Shown here piece after piece: positions 32,843-41,954 of a DNA stretch of 43,185 nt. Position 1 is the stretch's first letter. Every line of letters begins with the position of its first letter. The stretch spans positions 1 to 43,185 of the forward strand of contig JAAEOP010000423.1 in assembly GCA_024223125.1 (NCBI GenBank). Reading direction: 5' to 3'. The DNA comes from Chloroflexota bacterium. Its GTDB lineage: Bacteria; Chloroflexota; Anaerolineae; Promineifilales; Promineifilaceae. The notes under the pieces are model-generated. The model did no database searches. It saw only the letters and a program-made list of their open reading frames with translations, and had not been told where the DNA came from. The translations under genes were made by a program, and so were the position numbers.

Positions 32843-34918
32843 ATGCCAAAATTTGAACTTGTCTCTGATTTTCGGCCGATGGGCGACCAGCCTCAGGCAA
32901 TAGAAAAGTTGATAGCGGGGTTGGAGGATGACGGCCGTTTCCAAACCCTCCTCGGCGCGACCGGAACCGGCAAAACCTTCACCATCGCCAATATCATTCA
33001 ACAAACCCAACGGCCGACTCTCGTCATGGCCCATAATAAAACGCTGGCGGCCCAACTTTACAGCGAATTCCGCGAATTCTTCCCCCAAAACGGTGTTTCC
33101 TACTTCGTCAGCTACTACGATTATTACCAGCCCGAAGCGTATGTTCCCCGCCACGACCTGTTCATTGAAAAAGAGACCCAGATTAATGATGAAATCGGCC
33201 GTTTGCGTCTTCTCGCCATGTCTAATCTCCTCAGCCGCAAAGATGTCATTATTGTCGCGTCCGTCTCCTGCATCTACGGCATCGGCAACCCCGAAGCGTG
33301 GGGCAAAGTCACCGTCGAAATCGAGCGCGGCAAAACGTACCGCCGCGATACCTTGCTGCGTCATCTGGTAAACATCCAATACGACCGCAACGATCTGGAA
33401 CTGCGACGCGGAACCTTCCGTGTGCGCGGCGACACCTTGCAAATCTTCCCCGCTTATGCCGAATCCGCTTACTCGATTGAATTCTGGGGAGATGAAGTGG
33501 AACGTATCACCGAATTTGATCTGTTAACCGGCGAACTGCTGTTGGAAATGTCTAACATCAAAATCTTCCCCGCCCGCGAGTTTGTCACCGATGAAGACAA
33601 ACTGGCCCAGGCGATCAACGACATCGAGAGCGAATTGACAGAACAGTTGGCCCATTTCAAATCTAAAAAGCTGCTGCTGGAAGCCCAACGAATTGAACAA
33701 CGCACCGGTTATGATCTGGAAATGCTGCGCGAAATTAGCTTTACTTCAGGCATCGAAAATTACAGCCGCCATTTAGACCAGCGGGATGTGGGCACACCCC
33801 CCTGGACGCTGCTGGATTATTTCCCGGCCGATTACCTGCTGGTGATAGATGAAAGCCACATGACGATTCCCCAGGTGCGCGGCATGTACGCCGGCGACCA
33901 GAGTCGGAAAAAGACATTGGTAGATTATGGTTTTCGTTTGCCCAGCGCCCTGGATAACCGGCCGCTCAACTTTGATGAATTTGGGCAGCGAGTCAACCAG
34001 GCTATCTTCACCAGCGCCACCCCTGGCCCGTTTGAATTGGAACATTCGGCCCAAATTGTGGACCAGGTTATACGGCCGACTGGCGTTTTAGACCCGGAAG
34101 TAGAAGTACGGCCGGTGCATGGACAGGTAGATGATTTGCTAGCCGAAATCAACCAGCGCACTGAACGGGGCGAGCGGGTATTGGTAACTACCTTAACCAA
34201 ACGCATGTCTGAAGATTTGGCCGATTATTTGTTGGAAATGGGCGTCAAAGTTCACTATCTGCATTCGGAAGTACATACGATTGAACGTACCGAAATTTTG
34301 CGCGATTTGCGGATGGGCGTTTTTGATGTGGTGGTAGGTATCAATCTGCTGCGAGAAGGGTTAGACCTGCCGGAAGTTTCTCTGGTAGCTATTTTGGATG
34401 CAGATAAGGAAGGATTTCTGCGGTCGGGAACTGCATTGGTACAGACAATCGGCCGGGCGGCACGGCATGTGGAAGGGAGAGTGATTATGTACGCCGATAA
34501 GATCACCAATTCGATGCAGTTTGCTCTGGATGAAACGAACCGCCGCCGGGCTGTCCAACAAGCATACAATGAAGAACACGGCATCGAACCGGAAAGTATC
34601 CACAAAGCGGTGCGCGACCTGACCGACGATTTTGTCCAGGACGAAGAATTAGCGCTGGCGGAAAAGAAAGCCGGTTACACCACAGTAGCCGATTTACCAA
34701 AAACAGAACTGCACAAGATGATAACAGAACTAGAAAAGCAAATGAAAGCGGCCGCGCAAGCCCTAGAATTTGAAAAAGCAGCCCAGCTGCGCGACCAGGT
34801 AATCGAACTACGCCAAATCATGGTCTTAAAAGAAGCCGGCGCCGACGAAGACATACCCGAATGGGAACGTATGCGCCGCCTGGATGAAGCCGGTCTTTCG
34901 TATGAGATTGGAGATTAA
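32843..34918 (+). CDS. uvrB: UvrABC excinuclease subunit B
   Basis: 691 residues, the normal length. Walker A (GATGTGKT, 38-45), the damage-probing beta-hairpin ([15 protein letters not shown], about 94-108), the DEAD-like box [11 protein letters not shown] and the C-terminal helicase motif [11 protein letters not shown] are all present. A UVR domain near the end (about 634-668, [20 protein letters not shown]) recruits UvrC. UvrB loads on DNA with UvrA, verifies the lesion and holds it for UvrC in nucleotide excision repair. AGGA lies 9 bases before the ATG. No other uvr gene is adjacent and a REP-like element lies in the upstream gap, so it is a single-gene transcript. Confidence 0.98.
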   Translation: MPKFELVSDFRPMGDQPQAIEKLIAGLEDDGRFQTLLGATGTGKTFTIANIIQQTQRPTLVMAHNKTLAAQLYSEFREFFPQNGVSYFVSYYDYYQPEAYVPRHDLFIEKETQINDEIGRLRLLAMSNLLSRKDVIIVASVSCIYGIGNPEAWGKVTVEIERGKTYRRDTLLRHLVNIQYDRNDLELRRGTFRVRGDTLQIFPAYAESAYSIEFWGDEVERITEFDLLTGELLLEMSNIKIFPAREFVTDEDKLAQAINDIESELTEQLAHFKSKKLLLEAQRIEQRTGYDLEMLREISFTSGIENYSRHLDQRDVGTPPWTLLDYFPADYLLVIDESHMTIPQVRGMYAGDQSRKKTLVDYGFRLPSALDNRPLNFDEFGQRVNQAIFTSATPGPFELEHSAQIVDQVIRPTGVLDPEVEVRPVHGQVDDLLAEINQRTERGERVLVTTLTKRMSEDLADYLLEMGVKVHYLHSEVHTIERTEILRDLRMGVFDVVVGINLLREGLDLPEVSLVAILDADKEGFLRSGTALVQTIGRAARHVEGRVIMYADKITNSMQFALDETNRRRAVQQAYNEEHGIEPESIHKAVRDLTDDFVQDEELALAEKKAGYTTVADLPKTELHKMITELEKQMKAAAQALEFEKAAQLRDQVIELRQIMVLKEAGADEDIPEWERMRRLDEAGLSYEIGD

Positions 34919-34961
34919 CCGGTTGTTGATCAAAAAGAAAAGGATAACATGATGCCCGTTT

Positions 34962-34995
34962 TAGCCTGCATACAAGCAATATGATCACCAGGCTA
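34962..34995. terminator. weak hairpin between uvrB and the convergent gene
   Basis: TAGCCTG (34962-34968) pairs with CAGGCTA (34989-34995), followed by TTT on the + strand. It may terminate uvrB. The loop is long and the T-run short. Confidence 0.4.
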
Positions 34996-35016
34996 TTTCC
35001 TATCTAACTGAACCCT

Positions 35017-36066
35017 TTACCCACCACGAGCAAAAATCGTTTCTTTTTTACTGGCCCGGTATACCCAAACCAAAGATATGCCTCCGACAAGTAAACGAAT
35101 TGCCCAGGCCACGCTCGATTGGTTGGGCGACCCGAATAGTTCACCAAGCAAGGGAGCATTGAACCAATAGTATAAATTGAGAGCAGCCGCTGCGTAAAAT
35201 ATTGCAATCTTCCCTGTGCTAAGGGGCAAAACCCGCTCCAGCAAATAGAACGAACTGGCGCTGATCAGGCAAAACCCCAAAAAGTAAAGAAACATCTCGC
35301 CGATGATTGCCCAGTTTTGTCCGGCCGGGTTGGGTGCAAGATAATAGGCCAGAATAAAGCCGGGAAACATACCCGCAAACAACCTGCGAAATTGTGAACG
35401 CTGCTTATTGCGATGATGTAATATAGCGAGATAACTTTTTTTAGGATCGTTGTCAAAGCATAATTCTGTACATCCATTACAGGGTTGGCAGTGACTATTG
35501 TTGACTTCGAAAACACCCCTCTGTCCGTACAACATCTCTACCGGAAAAACGGGACAAATACTTGTACACCAACCACTTTTACCTAAAAAAAGGTCTCCCA
35601 GCATGATGGCTGCAACCAACACCCCGATGATCAGAATAGCTAACACAGGGCCATTGTAGTTGAAGATAATTTTGCGAGACGATACAAGTATCACAAAGAT
35701 TGAGATGCCGATCAACTCGTTGTAACCTCTAAACCAGCGTGGCAGATTTTTTGCTTTGCTCACTCCAAACAGGCGGGGCAATTGGTGGAGGGTTGCAATG
35801 GGGCAAACATTACGCCATAGTGTCGGCGCCAACAATAGCAGCAATGGTACAATCGGGATAATAATGCGCCAGAGGACAAATAATGTTTGCTTTGATTGCA
35901 CAAACAGCCCGACCAAAACACCTACTGTAAAAATGACAACGGCCGCTTGAATGAAGCGCCAAAGCCTGGGTGAAAGATTTAACTTCAGTTGTCGATTTGA
36001 TAAATATTGCTTTTTTTTGATTATGATTATCCTTATTTTTGCTCGTCTACTTGTTATTGTCCACAA
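35017..36066 (-). CDS. polytopic membrane protein with ferredoxin-like Cys motifs
   Basis: Up to 349 residues, with about eight transmembrane segments. Three Cys clusters lie in the loops: WRNVCPIATLHQL, GWCTSICPVFPVE and HCQPCNGCTELC. The last two resemble 4Fe-4S cluster sites, and the CPI/CPV loops resemble those of NapH, NosR and CcoG-type electron-transfer proteins. A role in membrane electron transfer is likely but the partner is not visible. The frame opens with TTG at 36066, with no ATG before about residue 190 and no Shine-Dalgarno, so the true start is uncertain; it could lie some residues downstream. The gene ends near the hairpin that follows uvrB. I do not know its exact family. 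Confidence 0.6.
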   Translation of the reverse strand: MWTITSRRAKIRIIIIKKKQYLSNRQLKLNLSPRLWRFIQAAVVIFTVGVLVGLFVQSKQTLFVLWRIIIPIVPLLLLLAPTLWRNVCPIATLHQLPRLFGVSKAKNLPRWFRGYNELIGISIFVILVSSRKIIFNYNGPVLAILIIGVLVAAIMLGDLFLGKSGWCTSICPVFPVEMLYGQRGVFEVNNSHCQPCNGCTELCFDNDPKKSYLAILHHRNKQRSQFRRLFAGMFPGFILAYYLAPNPAGQNWAIIGEMFLYFLGFCLISASSFYLLERVLPLSTGKIAIFYAAAALNLYYWFNAPLLGELFGSPNQSSVAWAIRLLVGGISLVWVYRASKKETIFARGG

Positions 36067-36191
36067 TAGAGGAAATTGCCCAGTATTGGGGGGACTCTCT
36101 CCTTGATGACGTTTATGATCGCGTCACAGCATGGATGTGACAGACGGGAAAAGACAAAATACCTACATCATCCTAATTTGAGGATTGGGGA

Positions 36192-37985
36192 TCAGGAGCC
36201 ATCTGGGTCAGTTTGCAGCAAATCTCGCAGTTTAACGGCCGAGCGAGACAGATCATCACGGCCGTGTACCCCCCACCACCATTCATACGCATTTAATTCC
36301 GGTACCGTCCCCGGAACCTGGGTCAGCAACAGCTCTGCATTCTCCAAATCATCGGTCCACAAATAGCTGTAGCCCAACGCTTTGATGATGCCTGGGTGAT
36401 TGGGGTTTATCTGGTGGGCAGTTTTCAGGTGGGTCACGGCCGTATCATAATCCCGTTCCAACATCGCCACCAACCCCAAACGGTAATGTGCTGTCTGATT
36501 TTCCTGGTAGGATAAACCTCTTTGCAATATGGTTTTGGCGGGTTCCAGAGCGGCCGCGTTACGGCCATCGTCCCATTCATTCAACGGCCAATCTGCCAGC
36601 TCCACACGAGCCATCTCCAACGCCCCCTGGTTGGCATACCATTGGGCCATGATAGTCTGGCGGTAAAGCAACAGTCCGCCCAACATACCCAGCAGCAAAG
36701 CCACTGCCAGCCCTACACGAGTTCGCTTAAACTGGCGCCCGGTATCTGGCTGAATTTGAGTGATCATGACGGCCGTGCCCGCCAACAAAAACAACAACGG
36801 CGACCCGCGTTGCCCATAAAGCGCATCATCCACCAATCCATGCACCACCCAAACCATCAGACTGCTGAGTGTTGCCCATTGCAGCCAGGTGACCAAATCA
36901 GCCTGCCCCTTAAAGCGGGTGATTTGGCGTAGCAGCAACCAGACAGCGCCGCCAATGATGCCCAATAGTGACAAAACGCCGATGATGCCCTGCTCCACAG
37001 CCACATTCAGGAATAGATTGTGACCATGCCCGATAAACTTAAAGGGAATGATGAGGATATATTGGGAATAGACGGCCGAAAAAGTTGCCAAACCGCTGCC
37101 AGTAAGGGGATAGTCTGCCAAGAGATAGAGGCTGTTTTGCATCAGTTCCGGCCGACTTCCCGAACCAATCAAGCGCATCAAGTTACCTGTTTGAGTCACA
37201 ATCAACAAGATGGCCGCCACACTAATACTCCCCACGAGCAAACCGAAAATCAAACTTTGTCTTTGCAGAATGATCTGGCTTAAAGAGTGGCTAACAACCC
37301 ACAACCCCCACAAACCTAAACCCACAGCCAGCGCCAGCCAGGCGCCGCGTGAACCCGTCAACAAGAAACCTGTTAAAGTAAGTAGTCCCATCATACCCAT
37401 GAGAAAAACGGCCGCACCCTTTCCCCGCCGCCAAAAATACAACAACATCGCCACCACAAAAGGGAATGACATTGCCATCAGACTAGCGGCTACATTGGGG
37501 TGCATGACCGTACCGGGAATAGTCGGCCGTATGCCCATCCAGACCATACCGACTTCATTGAGAATGCCCAACCCGGCCGGATATTGCTGCCAATCCTGGG
37601 TGGAAAAAAAGTAAACGGCCGTCACCCCCCCACCTAAACTCAAAATCATCCCCATGACAACATGATTTTCTTTCGGCTGACCGGCTACTGTATAAAACAA
37701 AAAAACAGAACTAAGCAGCAGCCACCATTTTTGCCAGGCCAATAGGGGATTAAAAGCAGCATAGAGAGAGATGACGGCCGTAATTAAGAAAATGAAGATA
37801 AACAGATCAAGCGGGGTTCGCTGAAAGGGGAATTTGCCATACAATAAGCGTATGAACCAGGGAGCTAAAACCAGAAGTAAGGGTTGCCAGCTCAATTCAG
37901 GATAATTGAACCACAGAAACCCGCCCAACGCGACGAGTGCCAGATCCGCCAGGGCAAACCAGCGACTATTGATGAATGATTTCAT
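36192..37985 (-). CDS. O-antigen ligase/polymerase-like membrane protein with TPR tail
   Basis: 597 residues from the ATG at 37985. About 12 transmembrane helices are followed by a soluble C-terminus with TPR-like repeats (LGLVAMLERDYDTAVTHLKT, ALGYSYLWTDDLENAELLLT). The large periplasmic loop carries the family Arg/His sites: LLTGSRGAWLAL and the long loop GSGSRPELMQNSLYLLADYP with FIGHGHNLFLNVAVEQGIIG. This matches the O-antigen ligase (Wzy/WaaL) clan, which joins surface sugar polymers to lipid or protein carriers. The start overlaps the 5' end of the divergent gene at 37972 if that ATG is used, leaving no promoter space, so one of the two starts is probably misplaced. An ATG 12 codons upstream would deepen the overlap. 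Confidence 0.85.
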   Translation of the reverse strand: MKSFINSRWFALADLALVALGGFLWFNYPELSWQPLLLVLAPWFIRLLYGKFPFQRTPLDLFIFIFLITAVISLYAAFNPLLAWQKWWLLLSSVFLFYTVAGQPKENHVVMGMILSLGGGVTAVYFFSTQDWQQYPAGLGILNEVGMVWMGIRPTIPGTVMHPNVAASLMAMSFPFVVAMLLYFWRRGKGAAVFLMGMMGLLTLTGFLLTGSRGAWLALAVGLGLWGLWVVSHSLSQIILQRQSLIFGLLVGSISVAAILLIVTQTGNLMRLIGSGSRPELMQNSLYLLADYPLTGSGLATFSAVYSQYILIIPFKFIGHGHNLFLNVAVEQGIIGVLSLLGIIGGAVWLLLRQITRFKGQADLVTWLQWATLSSLMVWVVHGLVDDALYGQRGSPLLFLLAGTAVMITQIQPDTGRQFKRTRVGLAVALLLGMLGGLLLYRQTIMAQWYANQGALEMARVELADWPLNEWDDGRNAAALEPAKTILQRGLSYQENQTAHYRLGLVAMLERDYDTAVTHLKTAHQINPNHPGIIKALGYSYLWTDDLENAELLLTQVPGTVPELNAYEWWWGVHGRDDLSRSAVKLRDLLQTDPDGS

Positions 37986-38955
37986 AAGGTCAAATTTGAT
38001 TAATATTGGACGTAAAATCAACTATCGGGTCATTCTTTATATCATAGCCGGATTGGCTGGCGCTGCCACCATAGCCGGTTTTGCCGGGCAGTTGTGGTGG
38101 GTTTTTGATGTGACCATTCATTTTCGTGTCCAATTGCTGCTAATCATATCCTTTAGCGCCCTCTATTTTGCCATTAAGAGAGAACGCCTCTATTTTGTAA
38201 TTTCTGCCGGTTGTGTCTTGTTAAATTTGTCTATCATCTTACCACTTTACCTGTCTCCTGCCCTTACACACAATAATGCAGAGCCGGTGCGGGGGCTGCT
38301 AATAAATGTGCAAGAGCAGCAGGAATCTGTAGACCCGATTTTGGAACTGATACAATCGCTTGATCCCGACCTGATATTGTTTGTAGAAACCACCGAATCC
38401 TGGGTTGAACAAATGGCATCTCTGGAGCAGACATACCTGTATTCACACCTTGAACCCCGTTACAGCGGGGCCGGGTTGGCTCTTTTCAGCCGCCTGCCGC
38501 TGACAAAAGCAACTGTTTGGGGAAGCTTCCCCCAATTCCGTCCAGCTATTATGGCTCAGGTATTGGTAGATGGGGAGCCGGTAACAGTGATCGCTGTCCA
38601 TCCTTACCCACCTTTGCGTCATGAATCCTGGCGAACCCGGAACCAACAGTTGGCGGAAGTGGCCAATTTTGTAGCCGCTCAAAATGAACCCGTCATCGTC
38701 ATCGGCGATTTGAACACAACTCCCTGGTCGCCAATTTTTCGGAATTTTTTAGAGGAGGCGGGTTTGCAAGACGGCCGTCGTGGATTCGGCGTCAAACCCA
38801 CCTGGCCCACCCATCTTCCCTTCATGCGAATACCCCTGGACCATTTCCTGGCTACCGAAGAAATCAGCGTCCAAAACTTCAGCCTTGGCCCCGATGTCGG
38901 CTCCGATCATTTCCCTGTTATTGTAGATTTTGTTATTGTAACAGGCGGAGAATAA
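37972..38955 (+). CDS. endonuclease/exonuclease/phosphatase (EEP) family protein with N-terminal membrane segments
   Basis: 327 residues from the ATG at 37972, or 319 from a TTG at 37996 that has a better AAGGT spacing. Three hydrophobic segments (about 20-38, 45-62, 75-90) precede an EEP-fold domain. The metal-site motifs are FVETTESWVEQM, VIGDLNTTPWS, PLDHFLATEE and DVGSDHFPVIVDF, with catalytic Asp, Asn and His pairs in place. EEP proteins cut phosphodiester bonds in DNA, RNA, lipids or sphingomyelin. The membrane anchor suggests the catalytic domain acts outside the cytoplasm (inference from topology). It is divergent from the O-antigen-ligase-like gene. The substrate cannot be told. Confidence 0.88.
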   Translation: MNDFIRSNLINIGRKINYRVILYIIAGLAGAATIAGFAGQLWWVFDVTIHFRVQLLLIISFSALYFAIKRERLYFVISAGCVLLNLSIILPLYLSPALTHNNAEPVRGLLINVQEQQESVDPILELIQSLDPDLILFVETTESWVEQMASLEQTYLYSHLEPRYSGAGLALFSRLPLTKATVWGSFPQFRPAIMAQVLVDGEPVTVIAVHPYPPLRHESWRTRNQQLAEVANFVAAQNEPVIVIGDLNTTPWSPIFRNFLEEAGLQDGRRGFGVKPTWPTHLPFMRIPLDHFLATEEISVQNFSLGPDVGSDHFPVIVDFVIVTGGE

Positions 38956-38997
38956 TATCGGTGGTTAACAGAGATTAGAGATTGAAACCAGTCGTGT

Positions 38998-39003
38998 TAT
39001 ACT
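38998..39003 (+). promoter_or_regulatory. possible -10 box before the three-gene NTPase operon
   Basis: TATACT at 38998-39003, with only a weak -35 match (TTAGAG) 17 bases upstream, lies 41 bases before the ATG at 39045. Confidence 0.35.
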
Positions 39004-39044
39004 GATGAGGACTATTTGTATGACGATGTTATGGGGTGAATGAG

Positions 39045-40496
39045 ATGGTTGCAGATAATTTGGCAGAGAGAAAAACCTCCGTACCGTTCCAAAAAATACC
39101 GAATCCCTTTACATTTGGAGTTCCGGTGCGGGGGAAGAATTTTTACGGCCGTGAAGAAGAACAACGCCTCATCCTGGACACCTTAGAAAATGTACCACGA
39201 GGGCAAAAACAAGACCTGGTTGTGTTGGGGCCGCGCCGTATCGGTAAATCGTCCTTACTTTATCGTTTATTTGATTTGCTTCAAGCACATCCTGACTTTG
39301 TACCCGTATATATAGATGTGCAAAATATAAAACCGAGGGAAATGCGACCGTTATTCCTCAAAATCCTGTTTAGCATCCAAAACGAGTTCCGGCAAAAAGG
39401 GTTAGAAAACCAACTGCCAGCTTTCGATACGCTCAACCAACAGCCAGACCCCCTCATGCAGTTTCTCATCTTCAACGAAGATATGAACAACCTGAACCAG
39501 ATCATTTCAGCCAACAGCTTACCTCGATTGGTACTGATGTTTGATGAAGTAGAACTACTGCTGGAATTTGGCGGCCGTGATACCCTGGATTGGCTGCGTA
39601 GTCTCATCCAAAGCCTGAACAACTGTATCTTCATCGTTGCCGGCTCCGACCAGCTTTACTCACTGACCCAAGATTACGGCTCTCCTTTTTACAACATCTT
39701 CAAAACAATAGAACTGTTCTCCCTCACAAGCGAAGCTGCCCGCACCCTCATCGAAAAACCAACCTCTGAAATTGGTCTGCAAATTCCCTCCCAATATATT
39801 GACCTAATTTTAGACGCGACTGGACAAACCCCTTATTTTATTCAAGGCATTACCCATTATCTGGTAGAAGAACTCAACCGTCAGCAGCGCCGTCAAGCTA
39901 ATTTATCCGATGTACAAAAAATTATAGCTGAAAGCATTCAATTTCTGTCGCCTCAATTTAATTACCTTTGGAATACAGTATCCCAAACACAACAAATCAT
40001 CTTATTTGCCCTAACAAAATGCAGTGATCCACAAGCGGCCGAAACACTCATTTCGCAGATGCCCTCCTTACGAGAGTCTATGCCGTCACCGCAGCAGCGC
40101 CGTGATATTTTTGAAGATTTACGACAGCAGCAAATTTTAAGATTTGAACAAGCTGATCGTTACTGGTTTACCATTCCCCTGTTTGTAGATTGGATTCAAA
40201 CAACAATTGAAGATACTGAGATTATCGAACTAGCTTCTCTGGGAGAACGGGTACAAATAAGTGACAGAGAGTTAGCCGTCACCTTATACAAACGCATTCC
40301 TAAATATTTTAGTCAGGAAGAATTAAGAATGTTGGCTTTTGATCTGGGCATTGATCTGGATGAATTAAGTTCAAGGGGCAATACGACGGCTATGGCCAGA
40401 CAGTTAGTTGACTATTTAAGACGACATCAAAGATTAGATGAAATGCAAGAATTGCTCATAAAGGAACGGCCACAAGTTAATTGGCCCAATTTATAA
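39045..40496 (+). CDS. P-loop ATPase (archaeal-type AAA/STAND-like) with C-terminal EAD/Death-like domain
   Basis: 483 residues from the ATG at 39045, which has GGGGTGA 5 bases upstream; the GTG at 39036 is less well placed. After an N-terminal FYGREEEQRLILDTLENVP segment the ATPase core shows Walker A GPRRIGKSS (62-70), Walker B LVLMFDEVE (162-170) and a sensor-like VAGSDQLYSL. It resembles the archaeal-type ATPases and STAND NTPases. A helical and winged-helix-like middle follows. The last 75 residues, from about 410 (LYKRIPKYFSQEELRMLAFD, LGIDLDEL, MARQLVDYLRRHQRLDEMQE), are a small helical adaptor domain of the EAD / bacterial Death-like type. The stop overlaps the next ATG as TAATG, so translation is coupled. 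Its partner is the next gene, which carries the same adaptor. No effector enzyme is fused. Confidence 0.85.
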   Translation: MVADNLAERKTSVPFQKIPNPFTFGVPVRGKNFYGREEEQRLILDTLENVPRGQKQDLVVLGPRRIGKSSLLYRLFDLLQAHPDFVPVYIDVQNIKPREMRPLFLKILFSIQNEFRQKGLENQLPAFDTLNQQPDPLMQFLIFNEDMNNLNQIISANSLPRLVLMFDEVELLLEFGGRDTLDWLRSLIQSLNNCIFIVAGSDQLYSLTQDYGSPFYNIFKTIELFSLTSEAARTLIEKPTSEIGLQIPSQYIDLILDATGQTPYFIQGITHYLVEELNRQQRRQANLSDVQKIIAESIQFLSPQFNYLWNTVSQTQQIILFALTKCSDPQAAETLISQMPSLRESMPSPQQRRDIFEDLRQQQILRFEQADRYWFTIPLFVDWIQTTIEDTEIIELASLGERVQISDRELAVTLYKRIPKYFSQEELRMLAFDLGIDLDELSSRGNTTAMARQLVDYLRRHQRLDEMQELLIKERPQVNWPNL

Positions 40497-41947
40497 TGAC
40501 GTCGTTTCAACCTGTTTCGGATCCCTTTCCGGGTAAAGGCCCCATTGCCGCCGGGTCGCCCGGCTTTTACCCCCGCGCAGAATTGTTGGCAACCATTCAA
40601 GATACTTTACTGGCCGGAGACAGCATTTCGCTTGTCGGCGAACGCAAAGCGGGCAAAACATCCTTTCTCAATTACTTGTTGCTCAACCTTTCTCCCACTG
40701 AATTTATTCCCGTTTATGTAGACGCCCAGGGTATTGCCCCCAAAAACGACCGGATGTTTTTAGGGATATTGGCACGGCGAGCCGCGCAAGCCATTGCTGA
40801 AGCCGCCCAACACGAATTTTCAGAACCGCAGCCAGAAACAGAAAAAACCTCTGCTATTCAACTATATGAACTGCTCAATGGCCGTTTTAATTTAGGAGAA
40901 CTGCGAACACTCTGCTTTTATCTGGGGTTGGACTTTGAAAATTTGCCGGGCAGCACAAAATCGGACAAAGCACGGGAAATGGTGCAATGTTTGCAAAGAC
41001 GAGAACGCCTGGCTTCTCTTTTGCAAGTTGGGCCACAGGTACGCGACGATGTCCCTTGGTCTGATATTTCTTTGCCAGCCAGCGTAGGCGCATCTACACG
41101 GCCGCTACAAACAAATACACTCCAGGCGGCCGAAAATGAATGCTACCTCACGTTTGCAGAAGATTTATCCAGATTGTCCGAACTGCTGCCTCTGAACAGC
41201 AACGGCCGTCAATTACGCCTCATCTGGTTAATAGATGAAATTGAAGTGCTGCGGAGTTACCAGAATACGGAGTTGTTTACTTTTTTACGGCCGTATGCCC
41301 AATCAAACCCCCATTTCCGCTTTGTCGTGGCCGGCTACGATGTCTTGTATACCCTCTCCACCCGCAGCGAATGGTCCCCTTTCTACAATGCTTTTCGCCA
41401 CGTTCGCTTGCATGGCCTAAACATCATTGAAGCGCAAGCATTGGTAGATGATGCCCTGACCCGTTCCAGTATCAGTCTGGAATCTGATCTGTATCCTGAG
41501 ATATTTTCCTGGACAGGACAAAAACCATTTTTCTTGAAGTGGTTGTTGTCTAAGATGGCTGAGGCGGTAAACGGCCGTCAACAATCCACCCACATTAACC
41601 AAAATCTGTTGCAAACAGCTCAAGAACTTTTTCAAACTGAACATGATTTGAACATTCACTTTTCCCACTTATGGCAGGCACATACCACACCATCCCAACA
41701 AACCATACTCTCCTGGTTAGCCGCTCAACAAGGAGCCTACACATACCGACAAATTCAGGAAGGCATGTCATCGCATGGGTTTACGGGTGAAGATGTGACC
41801 CAATTACCCCGGTTAATTGAAAATTTGACCCGATTAAAACAGCTTGGCTTTTTATATGACCAGTTAGGCCAGTATGCGTTTACCAGCCAAAGTCTCCAGA
41901 CGTGGATCAGCCGCAATAACCCCTTTAACTTATCTTTGGAGATATAA
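40496..41947 (+). CDS. P-loop ATPase with the EAD/Death-like domain inserted inside the ATPase core
   Basis: 483 residues from the ATG at 40496, which overlaps the stop of the previous gene (TAATG). A TTG 15 bases earlier is an alternative. The N-terminal region (FYPRAELLATIQDTLLAG) and the Walker A GERKAGKTS (48-56) match the previous protein. A helical adaptor domain (about 121-188: LYELLNGRFNLGELRTLCFY, LGLDFENLPG, KAREMVQCLQRRERLASLLQ) is inserted before the Walker B RLIWLIDEIE (241-250). The two proteins then resemble each other again (VVAGYDVLYTLSTRSEWSPF, later FFLKWLLSKMAEAV). It is a paralogue of the first ATPase with the adaptor moved from the C-terminus into the core. A dynamin-like GTPase gene starts 7 bases after its stop. 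Confidence 0.85.
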   Translation: MTSFQPVSDPFPGKGPIAAGSPGFYPRAELLATIQDTLLAGDSISLVGERKAGKTSFLNYLLLNLSPTEFIPVYVDAQGIAPKNDRMFLGILARRAAQAIAEAAQHEFSEPQPETEKTSAIQLYELLNGRFNLGELRTLCFYLGLDFENLPGSTKSDKAREMVQCLQRRERLASLLQVGPQVRDDVPWSDISLPASVGASTRPLQTNTLQAAENECYLTFAEDLSRLSELLPLNSNGRQLRLIWLIDEIEVLRSYQNTELFTFLRPYAQSNPHFRFVVAGYDVLYTLSTRSEWSPFYNAFRHVRLHGLNIIEAQALVDDALTRSSISLESDLYPEIFSWTGQKPFFLKWLLSKMAEAVNGRQQSTHINQNLLQTAQELFQTEHDLNIHFSHLWQAHTTPSQQTILSWLAAQQGAYTYRQIQEGMSSHGFTGEDVTQLPRLIENLTRLKQLGFLYDQLGQYAFTSQSLQTWISRNNPFNLSLEI

Positions 41948-41954
41948 TAAATTC

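Noticed and set aside
32606..33442. 278-codon open frame on the - strand over the start of uvrB
   Set aside because: It lies opposite a certain uvrB gene, has no recognisable domain, and its composition is that of antisense uvrB.
36123..36141. Hairpin GTCACA-TGTGAC as a CRP site or terminator
   Set aside because: It is only a 6-bp palindrome with a 7-base gap, has no T-run and matches the CRP consensus poorly.
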